64,000 nt of DNA from Perognathus longimembris pacificus. Taxonomy: Eukaryota; Chordata; Mammalia; Rodentia; Heteromyidae. Both the position numbers and the translations under genes were made by a program. The notes below the pieces were generated by a model. The model saw nothing but the letters and a program-made list of their open reading frames with translations. It was not told where the DNA came from and searched no databases. The DNA lies in the NCBI RefSeq assembly GCF_023159225.1, contig NC_063171.1:434001-498000 (forward strand). Reading direction: 5' to 3'. Below are positions 46,000-57,417 of the stretch, in pieces (the stretch's first letter is position 1; each line of letters starts with the position of its first letter).

Positions 46000-46042
46000 C
46001 CCTCCCCCCTTTCCCTTTACATTCTCCCCCCCCCCGCCCCCA
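46000..46042 (-). repeat. G-rich polypurine tract in the L1-C 3' UTR
   Basis: The plus strand shows C-runs of 6 to 10 (CCCCCCTCCCCCC, then CCCCCCCCCCGCCCCC). On the L1 sense strand these are G-runs able to form a G-quadruplex. Copies A and B have the same block, weaker, near 40,070 and 35,940. Such a tract is a usual feature of mammalian L1 3' UTRs. Confidence 0.85.
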
Positions 46043-46511
46043 TGAGTTGTTTGGTTCATTTACACCAAACAGTTTTGCAAGTATTGTTTTTGTAGTCATT
46101 TATCTTTTTTTACCCTGTGTCTCTCGATTTTGGTATTCCCTTTCAGGTCCCTAGTTCTAATACCAGTATACACGGTTTCCAATGTGCTCAGATAAGATAC
46201 AGAGATAGTGCAGGTATACTACAGGAAGGGGATACAAGAAGATCATCTATAATAAAATCTAGGGTTACACATAGCACATTGAAAGTAGTTACAACAGTGA
46301 TATAACAATCGTTTGCATAACATGGAGTTCATTTCACTTAGCATCATCTTTATGTGTTCATAAGGGTATAGCTATTGGGCTCTTGTGATCCTCTGCTGTG
46401 ACTTGCCTAAACCTGTGTTAATAATTCCCTATGAGAGAGACCATAGAGTCCATGTTTCTTTGGGTCTGGCTCACTTCACATAGTATAATTTTTTCCAAGT
46501 CCTTCCATTTC

Positions 46512-49500
46512 CTTACGAATGGGCAACGTCATTATTTCTGATAGAGGCATAAAATTCCTTTGTGTATATGTACCACATTTTCCTGATCCATTTGCCTACT
46601 GAGGGGCATCTGGGTTGTTTCCATATTCTAGCTATGACAAACTGTGCTGCAATGAACATTGTTGTGCTGGTGGCTTTAGTGTGTTCTTGTTTGTGGTCTT
46701 TAGGGTAGATGCCCCAAAGTGGGGCTGCTGGGTCATAGGGGAGCTATATGTTTTGCCTTCTGAGGAATCTCCATACCACTTTCCAGAGTGGCTGAACCAG
46801 TTTACATTCCCAAGAACAATGAAGTAGGGTTTCCTTTTAGCCACATCCCCCTCCAACATTTATGATTGTTAGTTTTCTTTATATAGGACATTCATACTTG
46901 GGTGAGATGGAATCTCAATGTTGTTTTGATTTGCATTTCTTTTATGGCCAGTGATGTAGAGCACTTTTTCATATGTATCTTGGCCATTCTCATTTGCCCA
47001 TCAGAGAAGTCTCTTTTTAAGTCTTTAGGCCACTTGTTGAGGGGGCTATTCGTTCTTTACGGTTTTGTTTTGGAGGAATGTAATTTTTTTAGTTCTGCAT
47101 ATATTTTAGATATGAGGCCTTTGTCTGATGTATGGCCAGCAAAGATCTTTTCCCAATCTGTGAGCTTCCTGTTAATCTTGCGAGCTATGTCCTTTGCACT
47201 GCCGAGTCTCTACAGTTTGATGCAGTCCCATTTGTCCATCCTTTCTTTGATTTGTAGCATTTCTGGGTCTTTGTTAAGGAAGTTCTGTCCTGTGCCAAGG
47301 AGCCCAAGTGTTTCTCCTACTCCTTCCTTTAGTGTTTTCAGGGTATCTGTTTTAATTTCGAGGTCTTTGATCCATTTGGAATTGATTTTATTGCAGGGTG
47401 ATATATAAGGATCTAGTTTTAGTTTGTTGCATGTATTGAACCAGTTTCACCAGCACCTTTGGTAAAAAGGTTATCTTTCTTCCAGACTATTTTTTTAGCT
47501 CCTTTATCAAAGATTAAGTAGGTGTAATTCTGTGGGTTCATTTCTGGATCTTCAATTCTGTTCCATTGGTCTTCAGGCCTGTTCCGGTGCCAATACCAAG
47601 CTGTTTTTGTTTTTTTTTTTGGCCAGTCCTGGGGCTTGGACTCAGGGCCTGAGCACTGTCCCTGGCTTCTTTTTTTTGCTCAAGGCTAGCACTCTGCCAC
47701 TTGAGCCACAGCGCCACTTCTGGCCGTTTTCTGTATATGTGGTGCTGGGGAATTGAACCCAGGGCCTCATGTATACGAGGCAAGCAATCTTGCCACTAGG
47801 CCATATCCGCAGCCCCCCAAACTGTTTTTTATTACTATAGCTTTATAATACAGCTTAAAGTTTGGTATTACAATTCCTCCAGCACTGTTCTTTCTGCTTA
47901 GGATTGTTTTTGTTATTCTGGGTCTTTTATTGTTCCATATGAATTTCTGGATTGCTTCCTCTATTTCATTTAAAAATGGTGTTGGGGTATTAATGGTATT
48001 GCATTGAATTTGTAGATAGCCTTTGACAATATTACCATTTTGATTATATTAATCCTCCCAATCCAGGCATGGGAGGTTTTTCCATTTCCTTACTTCTGCC
48101 TTAATTTTGTTTTTCATGTTCTTAAAGTTCTCATCATAGAGGTCTTTCACTTACTTTGCTTAAGGTTATTCCTAGTTATTTTATGTTTCTTGAAGCTATT
48201 GCAAAAGCAGTTGCTTTCCTGATTTCAGCCTAGGCGTACAGGTCATTAGCATATAGAAAGGCCATTGATTTTTGAAGGTTTATTTTATATCCTGCAACTT
48301 TGCCAACGTTTTGGATCAGCTCTAGAAGCTTGGGAGTAGAGTCTATGTGGTTCTTTAGGTAGAGGATCATGTCATCTTCGAAGAGCGTAAGTTTAACGTC
48401 ATCTTTTCCTATTTGGATCCCCTTTATATTTTCTTCTTGCCTAATTGGTCTTGCTAGGAATTCGAGTTCAATGTTGAAGAGAAGGAAAGAGAGTGGACAT
48501 CCCTGTCTTGCTCCTGATTTTCATGGGAATGGCTTTAGTTTTTCACCATTTAAAAATATGCTTGCTGTTGGTTTGTCATAAATTGCATTTATTATATTCA
48601 GGTGTGTTCCATGGAATCCCAACTTTTCCAGGGCTTTTATCATAAATGGGTGCTGGATTTTATCCAGCCTTCTCTGCATCCAGAGATATAAGCATGTTAT
48701 TCTTTACCTTGCTCCAGTTGATGTGGTGGATTACATTAATTGACTTGCATATATTGAACCATCTTTGTCTTGCTGGGATTAATCCAGTTTTATCATGGTA
48801 TATGATTTTTTTGATGACCTGTTGAAGTCAATTGGAAAGAATTTTGTTGAGAAATTTTGCATCTATGTTCATCAGGGAAATCGGTCTATAGTTCTCTTTC
48901 CATGATAAGTCCCTGCCTGGTTTTGGGATGAGGGTTATACTGGCTTCATAGAATGTATCTGGTAGTGAACATTCTCTTTCAATTTGATTGAAGAGTTTGA
49001 GAAACATTGGTGCGAGCTCTGTTTTGAAGGCCTTGTAGAATTCTGCTGTGAATCCGTCTGGACCTGGGCTTTTCTTTGATGGGATATCATTTATTGCCGT
49101 TTCTATTTCAGTGCTGGATATGGGTCTGTTTAGAAGGTTTAAATCTTCATGGTTGAGTTTGGGGATATCACTTTTGTCTCGGAAATCATCTATTTCTTCC
49201 AGGTTCTTTGAATTTATTGGCATAAAGGTTTGCAAAATATTCCCTTCTTGTGTTCTGAATTTTGGTTATTTCTGTGGTGGTGTTACCTGTTTTATCTCTG
49301 ATCTTGTTTAGTTGAGTGTGCTGCCTTCATTATTGGTCAGGTTTGCTAGGGTTCTGTCTATCTTGTTAATTTTTTGCAAAGAACCAACTCTTTGTTTTGT
49401 TGATTCTTTCGGTGTTTTTGTTTTTGTCTATAATTCATTTGATTCTGATTTGATTTTAATTATTTGCTTCTGTGTATAGACTTGGAGTTTGGCTTGCTGT

Positions 49501-50450
49501 TCTCTTTCGAGGAGATTACGGTGCTTCCTTAAGTTTTTGAGTTGCTGTTTCTCCAGTTTGTTGGTGAAGGCACTCAGAGATATAAATATTCCTCTGAGTA
49601 GAGCCTTTGCTCTGTCCCAAAGAAGCTGGTACTTTGTGTACTCATCTTGGTTGAATTCCATAAACATTTGAATTTCTGTTCTAATTTCTTCAATGACCCA
49701 CTGATGGTTCAGCAGTGTGTTGTATAACCTCCATGAATTGTAGCATTTTCTTTGGTGGCTGTTTGAGTTGAGCTCTAATTTTATTCCATTGTGGTCTGAC
49801 AGAATGCCGGGAATGGTTTTGATACTTCTGAATTTGTACAGGTTTTCTTTGTGCCCTAAGATGTGATCTAGTTTTGTGAATGTTCCATGTGCCGCTGAGA
49901 AGAATGTTTATTCTGGTGTTGCTGGATGAAATATTCTGTAGATGTCAGTTAAGCCTAGTTGGTCTATGCAATAGTTTAGTTCTGTGGTTTCTTTGTTCAG
50001 TTTTTGTGGTGTTGATCTGTCCAGAGGTGACAGTGGAGTGTTAAAGTCCCCAACTATCAATGTGTTTGGGTCTATTAGTGTTTTTAGAGTCAGTAGTGTT
50101 TGTTTGATGAAGTTGGGTACTCCTGTATTTGGTGTGTAGATATTTAAGATAGTTATATCCTCCTGTAGGAGAGAACCCTTTATTAGTATGTAGTAGCCTT
50201 CTTTGTTTCTTCTTACCATTTTAAATTTGAAGTCAATTTTGTCTGATACTAGGATTGCAGCTTGCTTATGGGGTCTGTTTGTTTGGTAGATTTGATTCCA
50301 CCCTTTCACTTTTAGAAAATGTTTGCTTTTGCTGGATACCTGTGTCTCTTGGAAAGTTGGATCTTGATTTTTGATCCAACTTATGAATCTATGTCATTTG
50401 ATTGGAGAATTAAGTCCATTAATGTTGAGAGTTAAAATTGAGAGATGATG
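46512..50450 (-). pseudogene. L1-C ORF2 remnant
   Basis: The endonuclease is well kept at 50,309-49,908 (SDKIDFKFKMVRRNKEGYY, then IVGDFNTPLSPLDRS with the GDFN motif intact). The linker and RT follow, with [15 protein letters not shown] at 49,080-49,036. At the catalytic-loop position the text reads FEDD (near 48,382-48,371). The C-terminal region near 46,900 keeps the HHLTQV-type text. An IDL-Geo SINE at 47,609 and several stops break it. Five to six residues are missing near FQETQ in the endonuclease. Confidence 0.9.
47609..47817 (+). mobile_element. IDL-Geo SINE inside L1-C ORF2 (antisense copy)
   Basis: As printed, the plus strand shows the minus-strand reading: T run, GGCCAGTCCTGGGGCTTGG, ending CCATATCCGCAGCCCC. 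The element's own sense strand is therefore minus, the same as the L1. Near-TSDs CCAAGCTGTTTTT and CCAAACTGTTTTT flank it (one mismatch). The bases are of the older type (AGAAGTGGCGCTG, GAGCAAAAAA). Copy B has no SINE at the homologous place near 34,630. Confidence 0.9.
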
Positions 50451-50900
50451 GTTTGTTCCTTTTATTATAGCTATCTTGTTAAAATCTGTGTCCTCCCAAT
50501 TCTTGACCTAATATTCTGGTTTTCTGTTTTGGATTCATTTCTCAGTCTGTATTGGGATCTGGATTATCTTCCCTGTATAGTACATCTTTGAGCATTTTCT
50601 ATAAAGCTGGTTTGGTGGAGATATATTCTTTCAATTTTTCCTTATTTTGGAAGATTTATATTTGACCTTTGGCTATGAATGAGAGTGTAGCTGGGTACAG
50701 TATTCTTGGTTGGTAGTTATTTTTATTTAGGGTTTTGTCTTTTACTCATGGATGGATGGATGTATTGATTCAAACTTTTTATTTAACATTTTTATCAGTA
50801 GACTTTGTAGAACATTTTGAGGGTTCTCTTCTATCTCTTTGACTGACTGCTCTGCTTCCTGCTTGTTTTGAGTGGGAGATGAGACTCCATTGTTTGCCAT
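50451..50900 (-). pseudogene. L1-C ORF1 remnant with 0.7-kb deletion
   Basis: It starts at the ATG at 50,900, with the same first 53 codons as copy B (one change). At about 50,738 the sequence jumps to text equivalent to copy B position 31,151, so about 700 bases (B 30,449-31,150: coiled coil and RRM) are gone. The short C-terminal part that remains is diverged. Confidence 0.9.
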
Positions 50901-51341
50901 CTTTCTTGTACTTCTTCTGCCCATTTGGATTGGGAATGACAATATACAAGCACATGTGAGCACCATTTAAGACCCAAAGCAGACCTTACCAAGCACTCTG
51001 GTATAAATCTTACAAGTTCATAATTATACACAGATACCTTGTATACCTGTATATAAAATTAGATTTGGTGTGCCTAAAGAATACAATTTCCATATAACAA
51101 CCAATCCTGAACCTGGTATTCTGTAGTTACTTATTTACTGTTACAACACTATGAGCAATTTTTGTTCTTATATTAAGTTCTTGTTGGACTGGCTGGCTTT
51201 CTCTATGAACTTCTTAGATTCATTCGGATTGAACAGGGATACCCTCTATCCAATAGCCAGGGGTCAATGGAGTCTTGAGGTCCTAGAAGTAAATCATAAG
51301 GGTCAGTTGGAGGTAATGAAGAGAATAGAGTAAAATGTAAG

Positions 51342-51342
<1 letters not shown>

Positions 51343-51391
<49 letters not shown>
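51343..51391 (+). repeat. (GT)n microsatellite in the L1-C 5' UTR
   Basis: Homologous to the CA repeat of copy B at 29,797-29,842, with a one-base break near its right end. Confidence 0.93.
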
Positions 51392-51394
<3 letters not shown>

Positions 51395-52460
51395 TGTGAT
51401 GATTTTGGTTTATTTTCAGTGAAAAAGAAATGTGGAGAAGAGTAGAATTGGTAGAAAGAACCAAGTTAAAATGATAGACAATGGAGAGTTAGCTGAAAAG
51501 AGTGAAGGTGTCTGTCATAGGAAAGTCATTTTAAAGAAAGAGAATGTGAAGAGAGAAACAAAGAAAAAATACTGGAAGACAAATGCGCAAAACACAAAAA
51601 ATTATCAAAAATACCCCAGAAAAACAAAAATAAAACCAATAAACAAATAAAAATGGAAAACAACAACAACAACAAAAAAACAAATGAAGTCTCAGAAATG
51701 AAAAAATATAAAATAAGAAATTGAAAAAAATGAAGACTTCCGTGTTTGGGTAGGCTTTCTATAGTCTCTGGTTTGACTTGCTTTAAGTTGCAGGGGATGG
51801 ATTTGCTTTGACCCTCCTTCCCTGTTAGTGAAATCCTGGGGCTATCTGGTTTGCACAGTTTGCAGGTAGGACTTAGGTGTCCTCTGTAGGTGGGGGATGT
51901 AAATAGTCTTGGGAACTGTGGCTGCTTCCATCTGCTGTGGGACCGCTGCCTTTAACACCTGGCTTTGAATAGGATGTGGACTCAGCAGGGCAGGGCACCT
52001 CTGGCTCGGTTTACCTGGCTGAGAGTTGCTTGCCTGGGGGTTGTTCCTGCCTCCTGGGCAGGGTGGCCTCCTGGGAGGAGCTGGCTATGGAATTCAGCTC
52101 TGTTTCTGGCTGGGAATTGGGCTTCCTCTGTGATGAGACCGTTTATCTGTCTCGAGAACTGTTTATTCTCCCTTCTGGTTTTTCCTTGCCACTGGTAGCT
52201 GCTCGCTGCTTTCAGTATCAATTTAGAAATTCTGGCAGGCAGGGTGGGGCACCTCTGGCTGAGTTCACCTGAATGTGTGAGCCTTGGCCTGGGACATGCC
52301 TCCTGCCTAGGCAGGGGTCGTTCTCCTGGGCAGAGCTGGCTCTCACTGGTCAGTCTCTCTTGCCCTTTTCAAAGATGGCCCCTTTGTCCTCACTTTCCCC
52401 AGGCCCGCTTTAGTTCCAGTCTGGTCTGACCCTATGCCAGTGTTAAAGATGGCACTTTGC

Positions 52461-52604
52461 ATGAGGCCCTAGGTTCGATTCCCCAGCACCACATATACAG
52501 AAAACGGCCAGAAGCGGCGCTGTGGCTCAAGTGGCAGAGTGCTAGCCTTGAGCGGGAAGAAGCCAGGGACAGTGCTCAGGCCCTGAGTCCAAGGCCCAGG
52601 ACTG

Positions 52605-52633
<29 letters not shown>
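52461..52633 (+). mobile_element. IDL-Geo SINE, young type, 5'-truncated, 16-bp TSD
   Basis: Only the last part of the left monomer is present (starts ATGAGGCCCTAGGTTCGATT). The Geo monomer is complete, with young-type bases, and an A run of about 30 follows. The TSD AAAGATGGCACTTTGC is perfect at 52,445-52,460 and 52,634-52,649. Copy B has the intact empty site near 28,741-28,756. Confidence 0.95.
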
Positions 52634-52638
<5 letters not shown>

Positions 52639-53080
52639 TGGCACTTTGCTCTGGCAGTGGGGGAAGGCCTAGCTTCCAGAAACTGTTCTGTGGGTGCGAT
52701 TGAGAATGTATTTTGTGGGGTACTCATGCTTTCTCTGCGGTTTCGGTCCTTCCGTGCTCAGCCTGCCATTCTTGTCTGTCTGCCACAGTCTGGAGGATTT
52801 CTTTCTGGTCAGCGCTGTGTGCTTTAGATGTGTGAAATTTCGGTTGCTGTGCTGGCCCTGGCACTGTGATGGAGGCAGAACACCACCCGCAGCTCAAATC
52901 TGTGTTTTCAGGCTAGCAAAGTCGATTTTTTCTTCCTGGCACGAATCCCTGTACTGTTACAACTTTCTTGGGCTGTCTTTCTAGGAGTAAAAGTTTCTCT
53001 GGATTGGTAAAACTGTGATGTCGGAAGGAGCTCTGCTAGGGCTTTGCTGCTCCTCCGCTGTCTTCTCAGAAGTTCCTCTC

Positions 53081-55354
53081 AAAGTCTTTCATTTGGGTAC
53101 AAAGCTACAGTGTGAGAATGTTGATTTGATGAACGCCAAGTTTAGTTATATAAAAGTTGAGAGCTGCTGACTAGGCAGTGGCAGTGACTTAGTAATAAGA
53201 GCTCTTGTGAAATGGACTGAATAGCATCTCAGAGACTAGAGCACTTAGAGTGGTCTGGGTAAATATTCTGTGAAATGGGATTGACATTGATCTCTGTGCT
53301 TTATTAGCGAACATTTAAAAAGGTAAATTTCAATAACTCACCTTTGCTTCCCAAGAAAAGCTAACAGGTTATTGACTTAGAGTAAAAGACTACCCTGTAT
53401 GACCAGTAGACTGAAGGCTTTGAGAGGGCTAAAGTATGTTTTCAATAGGCGTGGTTGGGTAATACTCGAATTCTCAGGTTAGACTTAAAAATTTAAATGA
53501 ATACTGCCTTTTTATAACTTCATGAAGACGGCAAATAAGTTGACCTTTGGCAATAATTTTAACTTCAAATTAAAGAAAATCAATTACTATGGAGTATTTT
53601 ACCTTTTTTCATAGTCACCATAACTATTTTTCTTACATTACAATAATTTGGAGCAGTGAAGTTCATGAGAAAAATGACAAATTTCAGAACACTTCACAGC
53701 ACATACTCCTATAAACATTTAAAAGTTAATTAAAAGAATGGTCATTTTAAAATTTAATATTTGATATGACCAATGTTCCTAGGTCAAAGCTGGTAACAAA
53801 ATGATGGAAAAGACTGAATCACACTGCATATGTTCCACAAAAAGGCATAATATACAAAATGTGCATGTATCAGTTTACACTATACAAAAATAGTTAAACT
53901 ACATCACAGGTAAACATGTTACATTAAGAAATCGTACTAGTAAGAAACTGGCACTCAAAAGGAAAAATACAAAAGTATTTTCAACATGAAAACACAAGAC
54001 AATGGAACTGTAAACTTTAAAATCAAATGTGTAACCCATTGAGCTCTGTGGGGGACGGAGGCTTCTGAAGTAAATGTTTTCTGCAGATTACTTGTTTTCT
54101 AAATTCATCTAAACGCCTATCACCACCCACACAGACACTTCAAACTATGACACAGATCTTAATCTAGTTATGACTATACTTTAAGAACTAATGCCTCTCT
54201 TTAGAAAAATCATTTTCTTTTTTGACAGAATTTTCCAGCTAGCAGTTGTATTCTACTCATTTCCCAATGCAGAATACATGCTATTCAATATTAATACAGA
54301 AGCTATTAGATATAAATTCAATTTTGAGGCCACTGCTGGGTTTTCAAAACATTATGCCTTCGTTTTCTCTGTGTCTGTTTGTCATCAAAGGGGGCTGAGT
54401 TAGAACAGAAACAATGTCTCTATCTTGATTATGGAAATATAACTAGGGGAATAATATTCCTCCTAACACTCAAATGGGAATATTGCTCCTAAAGGTTACT
54501 GTAGGACTGGTCCATCTCAGATGTATATATTGTTGAAACTCATACTTGTTCTGGCATTGGGCTTGTAAGATGGCACAGGACCACATTAAGTGCAATTTCA
54601 ATGCAATGTACGGTGGTAGAAGTAGTGAGCTCCCACTTGAAACATAGAGAATGGAAAGGAAACACAGCTGTTCCAGTTGTCCTAGGTAGAATCAGGCACA
54701 CATTCTATCCAAAGTGCAGCACCTCCCCATCATAGCTAAGCTTCTCCTTAGTGCTAAGATGAATCTATATCTTCATTTTAAATCACCTTCACCTTCACAT
54801 GCTTTATTTTACAGAGACATAGTACTGCTTGTTCCCATTAATGACATACAACACTGTGAGACTTACTGTTTTCATAGATCTAAACTTGCTTAGTTGCTAC
54901 CATTTACTCCATTAGCCATGAATTGTCACTGTTGCCAAATACAGCAGGATACCAGGACAAAGCAAGCTGTCCAGTGAGCATCCCTGTGCCATGGCCATCA
55001 CAGAGCCTTTACTTGTTGGGGGCAGATGCTCTCTTTGATGGATTTACATTTCTGCTTTACAAAGCTTCCTAGCAAAGATTTTGAAAGACGACAGCTAGGC
55101 TCCGCTTGACATCATTTTACACGTTCTGCAACTGGCCAAGTGTTTTATAGATCTGAAAGCTGTTATTCTGCTTAGAAACTTTGTTTCTGTGATAGAAATT
55201 CATAAAAGACACAGTGCATTCAGTGTGTTGGTTCATGTTTCATAGTGCATCTCAAATTATGAATATTATTATGAACATACAAATTAAGCTATGATTGAGT
55301 GTAATTTCTTATCTGTAATCTCTACCATTTTCCTTCTGAAACAATACAACTAAA
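53081..55354. other. Unique AT-rich DNA, no gene
   Basis: About 2.3 kb without recognisable transposons or defensible open frames (longest 70 codons). Confidence 0.55.
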
Positions 55355-55366
55355 AATAATTACACA

Positions 55367-55567
55367 GGGCTGGGGATATGGCCTAGTGGCAAGAGTGCTT
55401 GCCTCATATACATGAGGCCCTGGGTTCAATTCCCCAGCACCACATATACAGAAAATGCTTAGAAGTAGCGCTGTGGCTCAAGTGGCAGAGTGCTAGCCTT
55501 GAGCTAAAAGAAGCCAGGGACAGTGCTCAGGCCCTGAGTCCAAGCCCCAGGACTGGCCAAAAAAAAT
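55367..55567 (+). mobile_element. IDL-Geo SINE with 12-bp TSD
   Basis: A complete dimer, GGGCTGGGGATATGGCCTAG to CCAGGACTGGCC, with a short A-rich tail. The TSD AATAATTACACA is at 55,355-55,366 and 55,568-55,579. The bases are mostly of the older type (GAGCTAAAAGAAGCC, CCAAGCCCCAGG), but the left monomer is very close to consensus. Confidence 0.94.
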
Positions 55568-55979
55568 AATAATTACACAAATAATTACATGTGAATTTTA
55601 TCAATGATTGGCCTAATATACTATATTATTGCCTAATATACTACATACTATACCTAATATAGTTTACAGGTACAACATTTTGCTGACTAGCCAAATATGT
55701 TTCTTTCTTTGCACATGTAGTACGTTGTAGTATGTTGAAGAGTTTATAGAAATAACTTGAAAATAATTGACTTTATATTAATCAAATACAATGGCTACAT
55801 ATGCAGTTTGAAGTTTTGATTCTCTAAATTACATTCACTATATTTCATGGATTTGCTTCATTTGATAAATTTACTTAAATACTCTCTAGAAAATAACTAG
55901 GGCAATAATCAAATGCTACCGTTTTCCTACAGTAATTTATCACACCAGAACGATAACTAATAACTGAAGAGCCAGACTT

Positions 55980-56401
55980 TGAAGTCAGACCCCACTTTAC
56001 CACGTGAACGTGAGATAAGCAGGCCCTGTGAGCAAACCCAGGACAAGCTTATTAGGGCCTAGCCGGTCAAGAACTCTAACCGCGGGGAATGCTCAACTCT
56101 GACCACCCCTAGAATGCCTTGAGCCCTGAGCCAATCAGATTTGTACCCGTGTCCTAATCTTGCTTGCTTGAACACCGGATGGCTGTAACTTTGTTTTTTG
56201 TCTTGCTTGAACACCTGATGGCTGTAACTTTGTTTTTTGCCTTAATAAGCCCTTGCAATCACAGCTCGGGGTTTCCTCCTAACCTCTGCTGTGTCGGTGG
56301 GTAGGACGAGGACCGAGTTGCAGCTTGCCTGAATAAAGTCTTGCCTTGCTTTTGTATTTCGGAACATCTGAATCTCGGTGGCCTTCTTGGTGGTCGTTTC
56401 A
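55980..56401 (+). mobile_element. Solo LTR, gammaretrovirus-like (ERV1 type)
   Basis: It starts TGAAGTCAGACCCC and ends GGTCGTTTCA (inverted ends TGAA/TTCA), as in murine-type gammaretroviral LTRs. It has a CCAAT box at 56,131, a TAATAA TATA-like site near 56,243 and a polyadenylation signal AATAAA at 56,332-56,337. A 39-bp direct repeat lies at 56,165-56,242. A TSD is not clean: GACTT occurs on both sides but is shifted by one base. No coding sequence is attached. Confidence 0.85.
56165..56242 (+). repeat. 39-bp direct repeat in an LTR
   Basis: Two units start TGCTTGAACACC and differ at one base early on (CCGGATGG versus CCTGATGG), between the CCAAT box and the TATA-like site. Duplicated U3 segments next to the promoter are common in gammaretroviral LTRs. 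Confidence 0.92.
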
Positions 56402-56409
56402 TGACTTGG

Positions 56410-57415
56410 CATAACAATAACAATATCTTAGATGTTTTTTATTACTCAAAGTCATATGGCTGTTTTTTCCTTCCAAACTTACCTCACTTGTTCTGGGTTG
56501 ACATTGGCTTTGTTTACATTGCACATACATGCATTGTATGTTGGAAACTGAATTACTGAGTTATTGTAATAGATCACTGCTCTTCTGTTTGCTTTTGGGT
56601 GGAATTTTATATGTAAATACACTCCAGGGTAATACAGATGTCTCCATTTTTTTCAGTCTACACTTCAATATTGACCCTGTGTAGTAATATTCCTTGTTCC
56701 TAAAAAGATAACTGAATTAATTACCTAATATCCTAGGAAAGCAAATGGAGTTTTTGGTTTTAAGACATCATCTATAAGAGCCTAGCTAATCAATTCTGTC
56801 TTAGCCATCTGCCTTCAAAGGGTGAAAGACTGAGTTGAAGCTGTTGAGACTGGAATCTTCTGTTCTAGGAAAACTTGAGATTTTTCACCCCGAGGTCTTC
56901 ACCAGTAAGCCAGTCCTTTAGCATCTGACAGTTCATATTTGTTGAATTCCATAACCTTGATCCTGATCCTGTTTCCTAGTGAAATGTGTCATCATTTTTG
57001 TTTGCTTCTGCAATGTACAGCACATGAAACCAAGTATATTTGCTTCTTAGCAGCAGTGGCCAACTCACAGAAGGAGACTTATGTGGCTGTGTTGGCAGCT
57101 GGAAGCAGCCTTCACTGGAGGTCTCTGTGAACTCACAGCACACAGGAGCCACAGCAGGCATTGCTGACTTCTATATCCACATCCATGTTGGTAACTGATG
57201 ACCTTTTCAAATCTCTTGGTCTCTCAGTTTCTCCCCCTTTTCTCCTCCAATTACCATGTCCACTGGCTCTGGGTTAAATTTATGTCTCTCCCAAATCTAC
57301 AAGTGATACACTAACTCCAAAGCAATGCTTTCAGTGGGTGGGGCTTTGGAAAGTGATTCGGTCACAGGTCTAGCCTTGTGAATGGAATTAAAGCATAGTA
57401 AGTGAAGTCTCATAG
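56410..57415. other. Unique non-coding DNA
   Basis: No gene or repeat recognised. Short open frames on both strands at 56,940-57,160 have no motifs. Confidence 0.5.
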
Positions 57416-57417
57416 CA

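Larger units (their letters stand above)
45891..53080 (-). mobile_element. L1 copy C, near full length, inverted partner of copy B
   Basis: On the minus strand the order is: 5' end GAGAGGAACTTCTGAGAAGA (about 53,080), 5' UTR to 50,901, ORF1 remnant, ORF2 about 50,450-46,512, 3' UTR and A tail (45,891). It starts at the same base as copy B within a few bases. A possible short TSD AGTCTTT is seen at 45,887 and 53,083, but this is weak. It is interrupted by IDL-Geo SINEs at 47,609 and 52,461. ORF1 has a 0.7-kb deletion. Confidence 0.93.
50901..53080 (-). promoter_or_regulatory. 5' UTR of L1 copy C
   Basis: Homologous over its whole length to 28,307-30,285. From 50,901 to about 52,830 it is nearly identical; beyond that, to 53,080, it is clearly diverged. 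It contains a GT repeat (51,343-51,391) and a SINE insertion at 52,461. Promoter activity is assumed from L1 biology and not shown. Confidence 0.8.

Noticed and set aside
45883..53095. Clear TSD for L1-C
   Set aside because: Only AGTCTTT (7 bases, T-rich, next to the T run) matches. Two extra bases on one side make it uncertain.
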